A stretch of DNA of 14,233 nucleotides, from contig CAYJPA010000109.1 in the NCBI GenBank assembly GCA_964371945.1, forward strand, positions 1 to 14,233, written 5' to 3'. The stretch comes from CAYJPA01 sp964371945. GTDB lineage: Bacteria; Chloroflexota; Chloroflexia; Thermomicrobiales; UBA6265. The notes beneath the pieces are model-generated. The model saw only the letters and a program-made list of their open reading frames with translations. It did no database searches and was not told the DNA's origin. Positions 1-6,203 of the stretch are shown piece after piece. Position 1 is the first letter of the stretch. Each line of letters opens with the position of its first letter. The position numbers and the translations under genes were made by a program.

Positions 1-55
1 TAGCCTCTAGCCTCTAGCCTCTAGCCTCTAGCCTCTAGCCTCTAGCCTCTAGCCT
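1..55. repeat. 7-bp tandem repeat (TAGCCTC)n, truncated by window edge
   Basis: Seven perfect copies of TAGCCTC plus a six-base partial copy fill the first 55 bases, and the array breaks at base 56. The unit length of 7 is not a multiple of three, and TAG stops occur on both strands, so it is not coding. It lies downstream of the VOC gene that ends at 131. The true copy number is unknown because the array runs off the window. Confidence 0.95.
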
Positions 56-106
56 GTGAGCGTGCTGGGTCCGTCGATGAGAGTCAACTCCCGGTGAATA
101 GCTAAC

Positions 107-134
107 GGCAAGCGGCTCAAGGCAAGCGGCTCAG
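107..134. repeat. 14-bp direct duplication at the VOC gene 3' end
   Basis: Two adjacent 14-base units, GGCAAGCGGCTCAA and GGCAAGCGGCTCAG, differ only in their last base. The TCA in the second copy (131-133) is the complement of the TGA stop of the VOC gene. The duplication therefore starts inside the stop codon and extends just past it. It may have arisen by replication slippage. Confidence 0.8.
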
Positions 135-1051
135 ATGAATTCTGGGACGGTTTGAAGCGCGATCTCCCAGGTGATGCCGAGCGGATCGCGGAAGGCGAAC
201 GCGGTTTTCTCGGACCCAACGACCTCCATCGAACGCATAAGCACCTGGCCCTTGATCGCGGTGAAGGTGGCCGCGTCAACACGGATCGATATGTGGTCGA
301 GCAGTCCGCGTTCAAGATGGGCTCCTCGTCCGAGTCGCTGCAGAGCGATCACGAGCGGCCCGTTTCGCATGAAGGTGACATCCGCCTCCTGCCCGTTGCG
401 GGTTGCCTCAGGCCAGGAATAGGTGTTGTCGAGCGATTCAAGCACACCGTCATTTCCGCGCCGCGCCCGCCCCACGACGTCCATTGACAGAAAACGTCCG
501 TAAAAGCGTTCGGCGACTTCGAGATCCGTTACGCGCACAGCGATGTGATTCAGTTCACGAATTGTCACTTTGCGGCCACCCTCTGGCTCTTGGACTGGAG
601 GCACAGCGCTCCACGTGCGCCCGAGCGACGATGTCGAAGCGGATGAGGAAGTCAACGTAGAAGTCACTGCAGTCTCCTGTGGTGGGACGGAAAACGACTC
701 CGTTTCGTGCTCACCGATTTTTGGAATGGTGCGCTCGACCCACGGCTGATCTCTTCGAATCGCGGCAACCATTTCGCCCGGTTGATGCTTCGCAACGAGG
801 AGGCGCTCACCACCATGGAGTGCCAGGTGGACTTCAGGTTTCGGAACGCCAAGTTGCCCAAACCAGTCGTAGATTGAACGAATCACATGAAGGGAGTGGG
901 CCGCGACCGTCAAGTCCATGTAGGGCTCATCGGCGCCGCGACCGTGCGATCTGCGAACAACCACGACTTGCGCGTCGTCGACCTGACCAACGGCGATGCC
1001 CGCCTCCGCCGCCAGTCTTTCCGGCACTTCGAGTAAGAACCGGTACGCCAT
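131..1051 (-). CDS. Two-domain protein: unknown N-terminal domain fused to VOC/glyoxalase-like domain
   Basis: The protein has 306 aa. Residues 1-113 form a compact domain I do not recognise. Residues 114-160 are a Ser/Thr/Pro-rich linker. Residues 162-303 look like a vicinal-oxygen-chelate (glyoxalase/dioxygenase) domain: LNHIAVRVTDLEVAERFYG at the start, LLDHISIRVD at the second half, and FRDPLGITWEI near the end. Candidate metal ligands are H169, H253 and E296; the expected ligand at the end of the first half is not obvious, so catalysis is uncertain. The ATG at 1051 is preferred because GGGAG lies about 9 bases upstream; the reading frame stays open to 1246 but that extension is not protein-like. 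The substrate is unknown. The gene is divergent from the NlpC/P60 gene. The VOC fold call is firm; the function is not. Confidence 0.85.
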   Translation of the reverse strand: MAYRFLLEVPERLAAEAGIAVGQVDDAQVVVVRRSHGRGADEPYMDLTVAAHSLHVIRSIYDWFGQLGVPKPEVHLALHGGERLLVAKHQPGEMVAAIRRDQPWVERTIPKIGEHETESFSVPPQETAVTSTLTSSSASTSSLGRTWSAVPPVQEPEGGRKVTIRELNHIAVRVTDLEVAERFYGRFLSMDVVGRARRGNDGVLESLDNTYSWPEATRNGQEADVTFMRNGPLVIALQRLGRGAHLERGLLDHISIRVDAATFTAIKGQVLMRSMEVVGSEKTAFAFRDPLGITWEIALQTVPEFI

Positions 1052-1136
1052 CCGCTTTTTCTCCCATCGTTCGGTTCCGATTGATGATCCAATTCCCAGG
1101 CTGCCAATCGCCGCCGAACCGCGACGGTGCCGCGTG

Positions 1137-1142
1137 ATTGTA
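1137..1142 (-). promoter_or_regulatory. -10 box TACAAT upstream of VOC gene
   Basis: On the minus strand the sequence reads GGTACAATCACGCG, 86 bases upstream of the start at 1051. A near-identical GGTACAATCCCACGCG stands upstream of the DsrE-like gene at 6197-6212. No good -35 hexamer is visible, so this is a -10 call supported by recurrence. Confidence 0.4.
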
Positions 1143-1465
1143 CCGTACCGGCCTTCGTTGCCCGCCTTAGTCGCATGCCGACTCGGTGACAGGTTCGTCG
1201 TCCAGGACTTCGGTCGGGCCGCGATTTGATCCGATCGAACGTACACCCTATCGGTTTATAGCACTACGTTCACATTGGACGAACGCTTGACGGGAGTGGT
1301 AAGGTGCGCCCGTCCTAACGAGATGATGTTGCTTTGCCGGCCCCTGTGTCGCGGGGATGGCAATTCTGTTGGGACTATCGAGCGCGGCTGAATGGCTGTT
1401 CACGCGCCCGATGACACGGTGCCGGGGCCGGTTGCAGCCGGACGCACGAACACCTCGCAAGAGCG

Positions 1466-1484
1466 TAGGGAACCTTTCTCCCTA
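1466..1484 (+). promoter_or_regulatory. Hairpin in NlpC/P60 leader
   Basis: TAGGGA (1466-1471) pairs perfectly with TCCCTA (1479-1484) around a seven-base loop. It lies 58 bases before the proposed TTG start and 4 bases before the alternative ATG at 1489. Upstream words such as ACCTCGCAAGAGCG and GGCTGAAT are faintly reminiscent of the c-di-AMP (ydaO) riboswitch, which often precedes cell-wall hydrolase genes. Their order does not match the known consensus, so no riboswitch is called. Confidence 0.35.
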
Positions 1485-1500
1485 TTGAATGGGAGTTGCC

Positions 1501-1539
1501 GGGCGGGGGAGCTGGGCGGGGTTTGGGGAGAGGGAAGGG
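1501..1539 (+). promoter_or_regulatory. G-quadruplex-capable tract over the NlpC/P60 ribosome binding site
   Basis: Seven runs of three to five G (1501-1503, 1505-1509, 1514-1516, 1518-1521, 1525-1528, 1532-1534, 1537-1539) occur within 39 bases, with loops of 1 to 4. The tract is on the mRNA-sense strand. Its last two runs are also the Shine-Dalgarno-like AGGGAAGGG of the proposed TTG start at 1543. Folding could therefore mask the ribosome binding site. Confidence 0.55.
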
Positions 1540-1542
1540 AAT

Positions 1543-2172
1543 TTGAATTCGCCGCATTGGCGAAGGTTGGGGCTTGCAGGCCGCACTTTCGCGCTACGGG
1601 TATTGGCGCTTGCCTTCGCCGCACTCATTCTTGGTTCACAGCTTCACGCCGCACGAGCCGATGAGCCGGTCACGGTCCATATTCGCGGCGGTTCCGATGA
1701 ATCGCCCTCGGACCAAAAGGGCGCAGCGAACGGCGATGCGCAAGACGCCGGGATGTTCGAGGTCGGGGAGCGAGACACTCCCGCCGCGGCGCCGGAAGCC
1801 CTTGGTGAGGCAATCATAGGATTCGCGCTCGGGTACGTGGGCTATCCGTATGTCTGGGCGGGCAACACACCCGCGGGCTTCGATTGCGCGGGCTTCGCCC
1901 AGTTTGTGGTGTTGAACACGCTGGGTGTCGACATCGGACACGCGATCGAAGGTCAGCCCGGCGCAGGCCGATGGGTCGACTGGGGATCCTGGCATCCGGG
2001 CGATCTTATCTTCTTTCAGAATACTTACCGCGAGGGTCTGTCCCACGTCGGAATCTACATCGGAGATGGACTTTTCGTTCATGCCGAGAACGAGGGCACC
2101 GGGGTGATCGTGAGCAGCATGTACTCCGATTACTACGGCCCGCGCTATTGGGGAGCCGTGCGCGCCGGCTAA
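1543..2172 (+). CDS. Secreted NlpC/P60-family cell-wall hydrolase
   Basis: The 209-aa product has an N-terminal signal peptide: an arginine-rich n-region (WRRLGLAGR), a hydrophobic core LRVLALAFAALILG, and a likely cleavage after ARA near residue 39. A short acidic linker leads to an NlpC/P60 cysteine peptidase domain at about 85-209. The catalytic Cys115 is in FDCAGFAQFVV, His168 in SHVGIYIGDG, and the third polar residue is probably His180 in FVHAENEG. Family members cut D-Glu/DAP-type bonds in peptidoglycan stem peptides outside the membrane. I chose the TTG at 1543 because AGGG lies 8 bases upstream. An in-frame ATG at 1489 lacks a close ribosome binding site and would add 18 residues translated from a G-rich tract. 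It converges on the ArsR gene with a 9-base gap. Confidence 0.92.
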   Translation: MNSPHWRRLGLAGRTFALRVLALAFAALILGSQLHAARADEPVTVHIRGGSDESPSDQKGAANGDAQDAGMFEVGERDTPAAAPEALGEAIIGFALGYVGYPYVWAGNTPAGFDCAGFAQFVVLNTLGVDIGHAIEGQPGAGRWVDWGSWHPGDLIFFQNTYREGLSHVGIYIGDGLFVHAENEGTGVIVSSMYSDYYGPRYWGAVRAG

Positions 2173-2181
2173 TGGACTACG

Positions 2182-2538
2182 TCAATCGCTAGAGCCGCTC
2201 TCTCCTAGGAAGAGTTTCAATGCGGCCAGACGGGCATCCCACTTCGACTCGATGCGTGCAATCCAGCGCGCGGCGTCGTCGAGCGGTTCCGGACTCAGCA
2301 ATACGCGCCGCTCTCGACCGAGCTTTTCGAACTTAAGCAAACCGGCTTCAGCAAGCACTACCATGTGCTTGCTGACGGCCTGGCGCGATATCGGGAAGCC
2401 GGCCGCCAATTCGGTGATCGATACAGGGCTATCGTTGACCAGGCGTTCGATCAGTTCTAGACGCGTCGGATCTGCCAGGGCGTCGAAAACGGCATGGGGC
2501 GCTTCGAGCAAAGCTGCCCGAGCCAGTCGATCGATCAC
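2182..2538 (-). CDS. ArsR-type winged-helix transcriptional regulator
   Basis: The 118-aa protein is a compact winged helix-turn-helix. It opens with FDALADPTRLELIERLV, followed by the helix-turn-helix SITELAAGFPISRQAVSKHM (about 40-59) and the wing region FEKLGRERRVLLSPEPL. It has no cysteines, so it lacks the ELCVCDL-type metal site and is probably not a classic As/Cd/Zn sensor. The GTG start overlaps the SRPBCC gene's TGA stop as GTGA (2535-2538), so the two are translationally coupled. This ArsR/SRPBCC pairing is widespread in bacteria. I infer autorepression through the dyads at 3010-3072. The family call is firm; the inducer is unknown. Confidence 0.95.
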   Translation of the reverse strand: MIDRLARAALLEAPHAVFDALADPTRLELIERLVNDSPVSITELAAGFPISRQAVSKHMVVLAEAGLLKFEKLGRERRVLLSPEPLDDAARWIARIESKWDARLAALKLFLGESGSSD

Positions 2539-3029
2539 CCGGCTGCAGGAATGTCGAAGTACGCAACCAGCATACCGAGCAGCGCATCCCAGCCTTCGTT
2601 GTTCTCTTTCAGTGATCGCTCGAAGTGATCAGGTGGAAGCGCTGCAAATCCGGACTCGATCAAAGTGAGCTTCGTTCCTTCGGGAATCTCCTCAAGGAAG
2701 AATTCGACCATCGTTGCCGGCTGGTTTTCCAACGGCAAGGTCAGATCGTCGCCGGAACCTGGGTACCAGCGATAGGCGAATCTTCCCGGTGGTTCAAAGG
2801 CGTCAATCCGCCAGCGCACAACATCATCGCCCCACACCAAACGCGCCTCTGCTCCAGGCAGTAGCTCCATCTCGACCTGAGCTCCGGCCCACTGTGACAT
2901 TTGCTCAGGTTCGGTAATGGCGGCCCACGCTCGTTCGAGCGACACCGGCAAAATGACAATTCGCTCGATTCGATCCTGGATGGCCGCCGTCGCCTTCTCT
3001 CCGCGAGTAATGCAACCCAGTGGTTGCAT
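2535..3029 (-). CDS. SRPBCC (AHSA1/START-like) domain protein
   Basis: The 164-aa product is a typical single-domain SRPBCC protein: IQDRIERIVILPVSLERAW, then ITEPEQMSQW, a central strand set with RFAYRWYPG, then TKLTLIESGFAALP and a C-terminal helix NEGWDALLGMLVAYF. These folds bind hydrophobic ligands in a deep cavity; no ligand can be named here. It is the first gene of an operon with the ArsR-type regulator. The start is uncertain. The ATG at 3029 lies inside a perfect 20-bp dyad and has a poor ribosome binding site. Homology-like sequence begins only at the ATC codon at 2981-2979, which is preceded by GGAGAAGG. Either the real start is a rare ATC, or the ATG at 3029 is used. Confidence 0.88.
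   Translation of the reverse strand: MQPLGCITRGEKATAAIQDRIERIVILPVSLERAWAAITEPEQMSQWAGAQVEMELLPGAEARLVWGDDVVRWRIDAFEPPGRFAYRWYPGSGDDLTLPLENQPATMVEFFLEEIPEGTKLTLIESGFAALPPDHFERSLKENNEGWDALLGMLVAYFDIPAAG
3010..3029. promoter_or_regulatory. Perfect 20-bp dyad, candidate ArsR operator site 1
   Basis: ATGCAACC-CAGT-GGTTGCAT is a perfect inverted repeat with 8-bp arms. It contains the core GCAAC-N6-GTTGC, which recurs with the same spacing at 3057-3072. It overlaps the proposed ATG start of the SRPBCC gene, so in mRNA it could also fold into a hairpin. Confidence 0.6.
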
Positions 3030-3056
3030 GGAACTTACGTGCCCAGCATGAAAAAG

Positions 3057-3072
3057 GCAACTCCTAAGTTGC
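3057..3072. promoter_or_regulatory. Candidate ArsR operator site 2
   Basis: GCAACT-CCTA-AGTTGC is a perfect dyad with the core GCAAC-N6-GTTGC, 45 bp centre-to-centre from site 1. An adjoining palindrome TTGCGCAA covers 3069-3076. A weak minus-strand promoter (TTGCGC, 17 bases, TTTCAT) would overlap it, which would fit repression. Confidence 0.55.
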
Positions 3073-3108
3073 GCAAGCAGGATGACTCGTAGTTGGCTTC
3101 GCTCAAAG

Positions 3109-3131
3109 CTTCGATTTGCTAGCAATCGAAG
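3109..3131. promoter_or_regulatory. 23-bp imperfect palindrome
   Basis: CTTCGATTTGCTAGCAATCG followed by AAG forms an inverted repeat centred on TGCTAGCA, with a single unpaired T. It differs in sequence from the GCAAC dyads nearby. It lies between the ArsR/SRPBCC operon and the rightward 919-aa gene, and could bind a different regulator. Confidence 0.4.
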
Positions 3132-3182
3132 GACCGACGTGGCGACGAACCACTGACTCACGCGATCGAAGGGGCGCGCTAG

Positions 3183-3224
3183 GGCAACCGGCGTTGCCAC
3201 ATGGGCCGCGTTTCGGCGCGAAAC
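3183..3224. promoter_or_regulatory. Two further dyads upstream of the 919-aa gene
   Basis: GGCAAC-CGGC-GTTGCC (3183-3198) shares the GCAAC/GTTGC half-sites of the candidate ArsR operators but with a 4-base core spacing. GTTTCG-GCG-CGAAAC (3210-3224) is a perfect 15-bp dyad just before a weak promoter candidate (TTGTGC at 3229-3234, 17 bases, TAAGTT at 3252-3257). Together they may control the rightward gene. Confidence 0.35.
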
Positions 3225-3283
3225 GGGCTTGTGCATGATCCAGTCCAGTTGTAAGTTGCTTCTATTCGGCTTTAGGAGGTCAC

Positions 3284-3310
3284 GTGGCCCGTCGCGGCCG
3301 TCGTCGTTGA
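3284..3310 (+). CDS. Possible 8-codon Arg-rich leader ORF (MARRGRRR)
   Basis: AGGAGG (3274-3279), a near-ideal ribosome binding site, stands 4 bases before a GTG that opens an 8-codon ORF encoding MARRGRRR and ending in two tandem stops (TGATGA, 3308-3313). It is in the same frame as the 919-aa gene that starts 27 bases after the stops. It could be a regulatory leader peptide or a remnant of a longer N-terminus. Confidence 0.4.
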   Translation: MARRGRRR

Positions 3311-3340
3311 TGACGGCGTGGAAGAACCGGGAGGAACGTC

Positions 3341-6100
3341 GTGAAGACACGCACTGTTCGATTCCTCTGGACATTGGTGTTGTCGCTAATGCTCGCCGGC
3401 GGCTCCGGTCTCTCTGCCGCTGCCCAGGACTCGGCGACACCCGAGTCCGGTGATGGCGATCCCACCGACATGGTTGGGACCTACCGCGCCCAGACCAGGT
3501 TGCAGGAGAGCATCTTTGGGCCTGAACGCGGCGCTCTTGCCCACGATCCCGAGGTGATCACGTACGCGCCCGCCGGCATCAACGTGCAGAATTTCTTCGC
3601 CAAGATTCGAGTAAACGCCCCGTTCGATGGCCAAGAGCAGCTTTGGGACGCGGGATTCACCTTCCGCACAGGCCGCGACGCCGATTGGCGGGTCGTGGTC
3701 TATTCGGACGGCACCTGGGATTTCCGGATCGGCAGCGGTGACCCAATCACGTCAGGCGAGATACCTGAGATCAACATCGCCGAAGGCGACACGAACGATC
3801 TGGAGCTCGCGGTTGACGGCGACACCGGGTACCTCGCCGTCAATGGCGACCAGGTCGGTTCGTTCGATGTTTCTCGGCGCAATGTCGCCGGCGATGTTGC
3901 TTTCGGAGTCACGTTCGTCGAGAGTGCACTGAAGGCCGGCGCGGAAACGCCATATTCGCGTTTTCAGGTCTGGCAGCTCGAAGATAGCGAGCCCGCGGGC
4001 GTCAAGAGCGCCGCGCGGTCGTTGCTGGAAAAGGGACGCGATATCGCTGATACGGCCGATCCCCTCGAAGGACCGAGCTCAGGCGATCTCGATGAAACCG
4101 CCGGCAGTGTGACCACGAGCCGGCTTGGCGTGGAGGTCGCCGACTTTTACGCGAGGGTGGAGGTCACCAATCCTAGAGATCACGAGGTGCATCCCTTCGA
4201 CTACGGATTCGGCGTTCGGGACGCTGGCGGCGACGAGCAGTACCGGATTATTTTCGCCTCGGATGGCAGCTGGTATCTGAAATTCGGAGTCGAACCTGTA
4301 CTGGCAGCCGAGAACTTCGAGGGTCTCGAGACCGGAGCCGGCGATACCAATTTGCTGGAAGTGGTTGCGTCCGGGGATGAGCTCGTTTTTGCGGTCAATG
4401 GCGATATCGCCGGCAGCGCGGATATCTCAGAGCTTTCAGAGCCTGGAGATATTGCGATCGCGGTCGGTTTCTATCCGGCTGAAGACATCGTTGAAGGCGC
4501 GACGACCTCATTTTCGGATTTCACGGCGTGGTCGCTGAGCGACGAATCGACCACACCAACCGAAGAGGTCGAAACGCCCGAACCGACCGAAGAAGTTGAA
4601 ACGCCCGATCCGACCGAAGAGGTCGAAACGCCAGAGTCGATCGATCCGGAAGATATCGCTAACTCGTATCTGGATCGAACCGATTCGCTCGAGATCGTTT
4701 ATGGACCTGAGTCGGGCGATCTCGTGCACCAGACGGATTCGATCACGTACGTCGATACGCTGCTCGACCTTGAAAATTTCATCGTGCATGTCGAGTTCAT
4801 CAATCCCTACGCTGCAACCGAAGGCAGTTGGGACTTCGGAGTGCTCTTTAGGCTGGGCGACGACGAGCCTCATCTCCGCCTGATCGTCACGTCAACCGGC
4901 GACTGGTATCTGACGCCGGGAACGGGCGACCCGTTGCAAGAAGGAGCGGTCGAGGATTTAGAACTCAGGGGCAATCGATCGAATTCGCTCGACTTGATTG
5001 TTGACGGAGAAACCGGTTATCTCATCGTCAATGACCAGTTCATCGACGTGCTTGATCTCTCCGACGTCACGCAAAGCGGCGATCTCGGCATTGCGACCGC
5101 ATTTTTCGAGGGCAATTTCCAGGAAGGCGCGACCACAAGCTACGAGGACTTCGTCGTTTGGTCGCTCGACGAAGGCACCTCAACGCCGGAACCAACCGAA
5201 GAGGCAAGCGCGACAGCGGAAATCGAGGAGACCCCCGAAGCGGGCGACACATACGAAAGCCCAGGGTTTGGATACACCGTCGGCTATGACGAGCCATGGA
5301 CCATCAGTCTTGAGGAATCGGACGAAACCGGTGATCATGTCCGGTTCAGCGACGAGGTCAGCACAATCGACATCTGGGGATTCGAGAGCGACTTCACACC
5401 GGCCGAATGCCTTGAGGATGAGCTCAACTACTATCAGACCGCGCGCGGATACTCGGACGCCGAGGTTGCGATCGATGTCAATGACAACGAAATGACCGGA
5501 GAGATCGACGACTTTGTTTGGGGCGTCTATTGGTTCACCTACACGGCCGAAGGCGGTGATCCAATCGATTACACCTCCTACGTCGAATGCCGCCCTATCG
5601 AAGAAGGCGTCAGCATTCTTCGGATCGTTCAGTTCGTCGAGTTCGATTCCTACAACGACGAAATCGATGAGCGCGTCGCTTTGATTGAAGGGCTGCGTCT
5701 GGGCGGGGAGGCGCCGCCGGATGAGACTGTCACCGCCGAGGCGGAAACGCCGACGACCGACGAGACGGCTGAAGCTGGTGGTGATTCGACGATCGTCCAG
5801 ATCGAAGCGCTCAACGGAGACGAGATCAGCGGATTGGCGACGATCGAGGAAAGCGGCGCGAGGTCGACCGTGCGCGTTCTGGCGGTTGGCGCCGAAGATG
5901 GCACGGTCGTCGTCATCCAGGCCGGTTCCTGCGACGACCTTAGCGGCGAACCGGAGGCATTGTTGGAATCGCTGGATGGAGGTCTCAGCGAAACGACTGT
6001 TCGCATCAGTTTCGCTGAAGTCACTTCCGGGGATTACGTGATCTCATTCCACGACGACATGAGCGACCTGACCGAAGCGCTCGCGTGCGGAGAGATCTAG
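3341..6100 (+). CDS. Secreted acidic multi-domain protein with three beta-sandwich-like repeats
   Basis: The 919-aa product starts at a GTG with GGAGG 6 bases upstream. A signal peptide covers residues 1-28 (core FLWTLVLSLMLAGG, AAAQ near cleavage). Three homologous domains of about 170 aa follow (44-213, 224-399, 440-609). Each carries a W/F-D-x-GF segment, SDG/STG-x-W, GD-x-N and VNG-type elements and ends in F-x-x-W-x-L, like concanavalin/LamG-type sandwiches. A 9-aa repeat (PTEEVETPE, three copies, 406-432) separates domains 2 and 3. Residues 637-787 are another domain with Cys690 and Cys750, faintly like PsbP/DUF1795. Residues 817-919 form a small sandwich with Cys864 and Cys916 and an ending ACGEI, as in CHRD/SOD-like exported proteins. 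No catalytic motif or membrane anchor is seen. It is probably an extracellular binding protein; this role is inferred from architecture only. Confidence 0.87.
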   Translation: MKTRTVRFLWTLVLSLMLAGGSGLSAAAQDSATPESGDGDPTDMVGTYRAQTRLQESIFGPERGALAHDPEVITYAPAGINVQNFFAKIRVNAPFDGQEQLWDAGFTFRTGRDADWRVVVYSDGTWDFRIGSGDPITSGEIPEINIAEGDTNDLELAVDGDTGYLAVNGDQVGSFDVSRRNVAGDVAFGVTFVESALKAGAETPYSRFQVWQLEDSEPAGVKSAARSLLEKGRDIADTADPLEGPSSGDLDETAGSVTTSRLGVEVADFYARVEVTNPRDHEVHPFDYGFGVRDAGGDEQYRIIFASDGSWYLKFGVEPVLAAENFEGLETGAGDTNLLEVVASGDELVFAVNGDIAGSADISELSEPGDIAIAVGFYPAEDIVEGATTSFSDFTAWSLSDESTTPTEEVETPEPTEEVETPDPTEEVETPESIDPEDIANSYLDRTDSLEIVYGPESGDLVHQTDSITYVDTLLDLENFIVHVEFINPYAATEGSWDFGVLFRLGDDEPHLRLIVTSTGDWYLTPGTGDPLQEGAVEDLELRGNRSNSLDLIVDGETGYLIVNDQFIDVLDLSDVTQSGDLGIATAFFEGNFQEGATTSYEDFVVWSLDEGTSTPEPTEEASATAEIEETPEAGDTYESPGFGYTVGYDEPWTISLEESDETGDHVRFSDEVSTIDIWGFESDFTPAECLEDELNYYQTARGYSDAEVAIDVNDNEMTGEIDDFVWGVYWFTYTAEGGDPIDYTSYVECRPIEEGVSILRIVQFVEFDSYNDEIDERVALIEGLRLGGEAPPDETVTAEAETPTTDETAEAGGDSTIVQIEALNGDEISGLATIEESGARSTVRVLAVGAEDGTVVVIQAGSCDDLSGEPEALLESLDGGLSETTVRISFAEVTSGDYVISFHDDMSDLTEALACGEI
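4556..4636 (+). repeat. 27-bp in-frame repeat coding a Pro/Glu/Thr linker (3 copies)
   Basis: Three 27-base units encode PTEEVETPE, PTEEVETPD and PTEEVETPE between the second and third sandwich domains of the secreted protein. Codon differences between copies show they are not a very recent duplication. Similar shorter T-E-P stretches recur near residues 613-633. Confidence 0.85.
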
Positions 6101-6133
6101 TTCGCGAATCGGATCACGAGTTTGGATGATCTA

Positions 6134-6167
6134 CGAATCGCGGCGGCCTTCGTGCCGCCTCGATTCG
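6134..6167 (+). terminator. Strong hairpin terminator candidate after the 919-aa gene
   Basis: CGAATCGCGGCGGC (6134-6147) and GCCGCCTCGATTCG (6154-6167) form a 14-bp stem with one C/T mismatch and a 6-base loop CTTCGT. No U-tract follows, so it may terminate poorly or act mainly to protect mRNA. It separates the secreted-protein gene from the DsrE-like operon. Confidence 0.6.
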
Positions 6168-6197
6168 CGTGTGCGACAAGTTGCCGCAAGAAGCCGG

Positions 6198-6203
6198 TAC
6201 AAT
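6198..6203 (+). promoter_or_regulatory. -10 box TACAAT for the DsrE-like operon
   Basis: TACAAT lies in GGTACAATCCCACGCG, about 120 bases before the start at 6324 and just after the hairpin at 6134-6167. The possible -35 is weak (CGACAA-like around 6174). The same block precedes the VOC gene on the other strand, which supports it as a real promoter element. Confidence 0.45.

Larger units (their letters stand above)
1052..1542. other. Divergent intergenic region between VOC and NlpC/P60 genes
   Basis: This stretch of about 490 bases holds no convincing gene. For the leftward gene there is a TACAAT -10 box (complement of 1137-1142). For the rightward gene, TTGGAC (1275-1280) and an extended TGGTAAGGT (-10 TAAGGT at 1300-1305, 19-base spacer) are a weak promoter candidate. 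The rightward leader then contains a TAGGGA/TCCCTA hairpin (1466-1484) and a seven-G-run tract (1501-1539). Confidence 0.5.

Noticed and set aside
1..55. CRISPR-like repeat array
   Set aside because: The repeats are only 7 bp and have no spacers.
1052..1246. Upstream extension of the VOC gene frame
   Set aside because: A good ribosome binding site is at the internal ATG 1051, and the extension includes the TACAAT promoter element.
3030..3440. Open N-terminal extension of the SRPBCC reading frame
   Set aside because: It crosses several dyads, overlaps the start of the 919-aa gene and has non-protein-like, Arg/Ser-rich composition.
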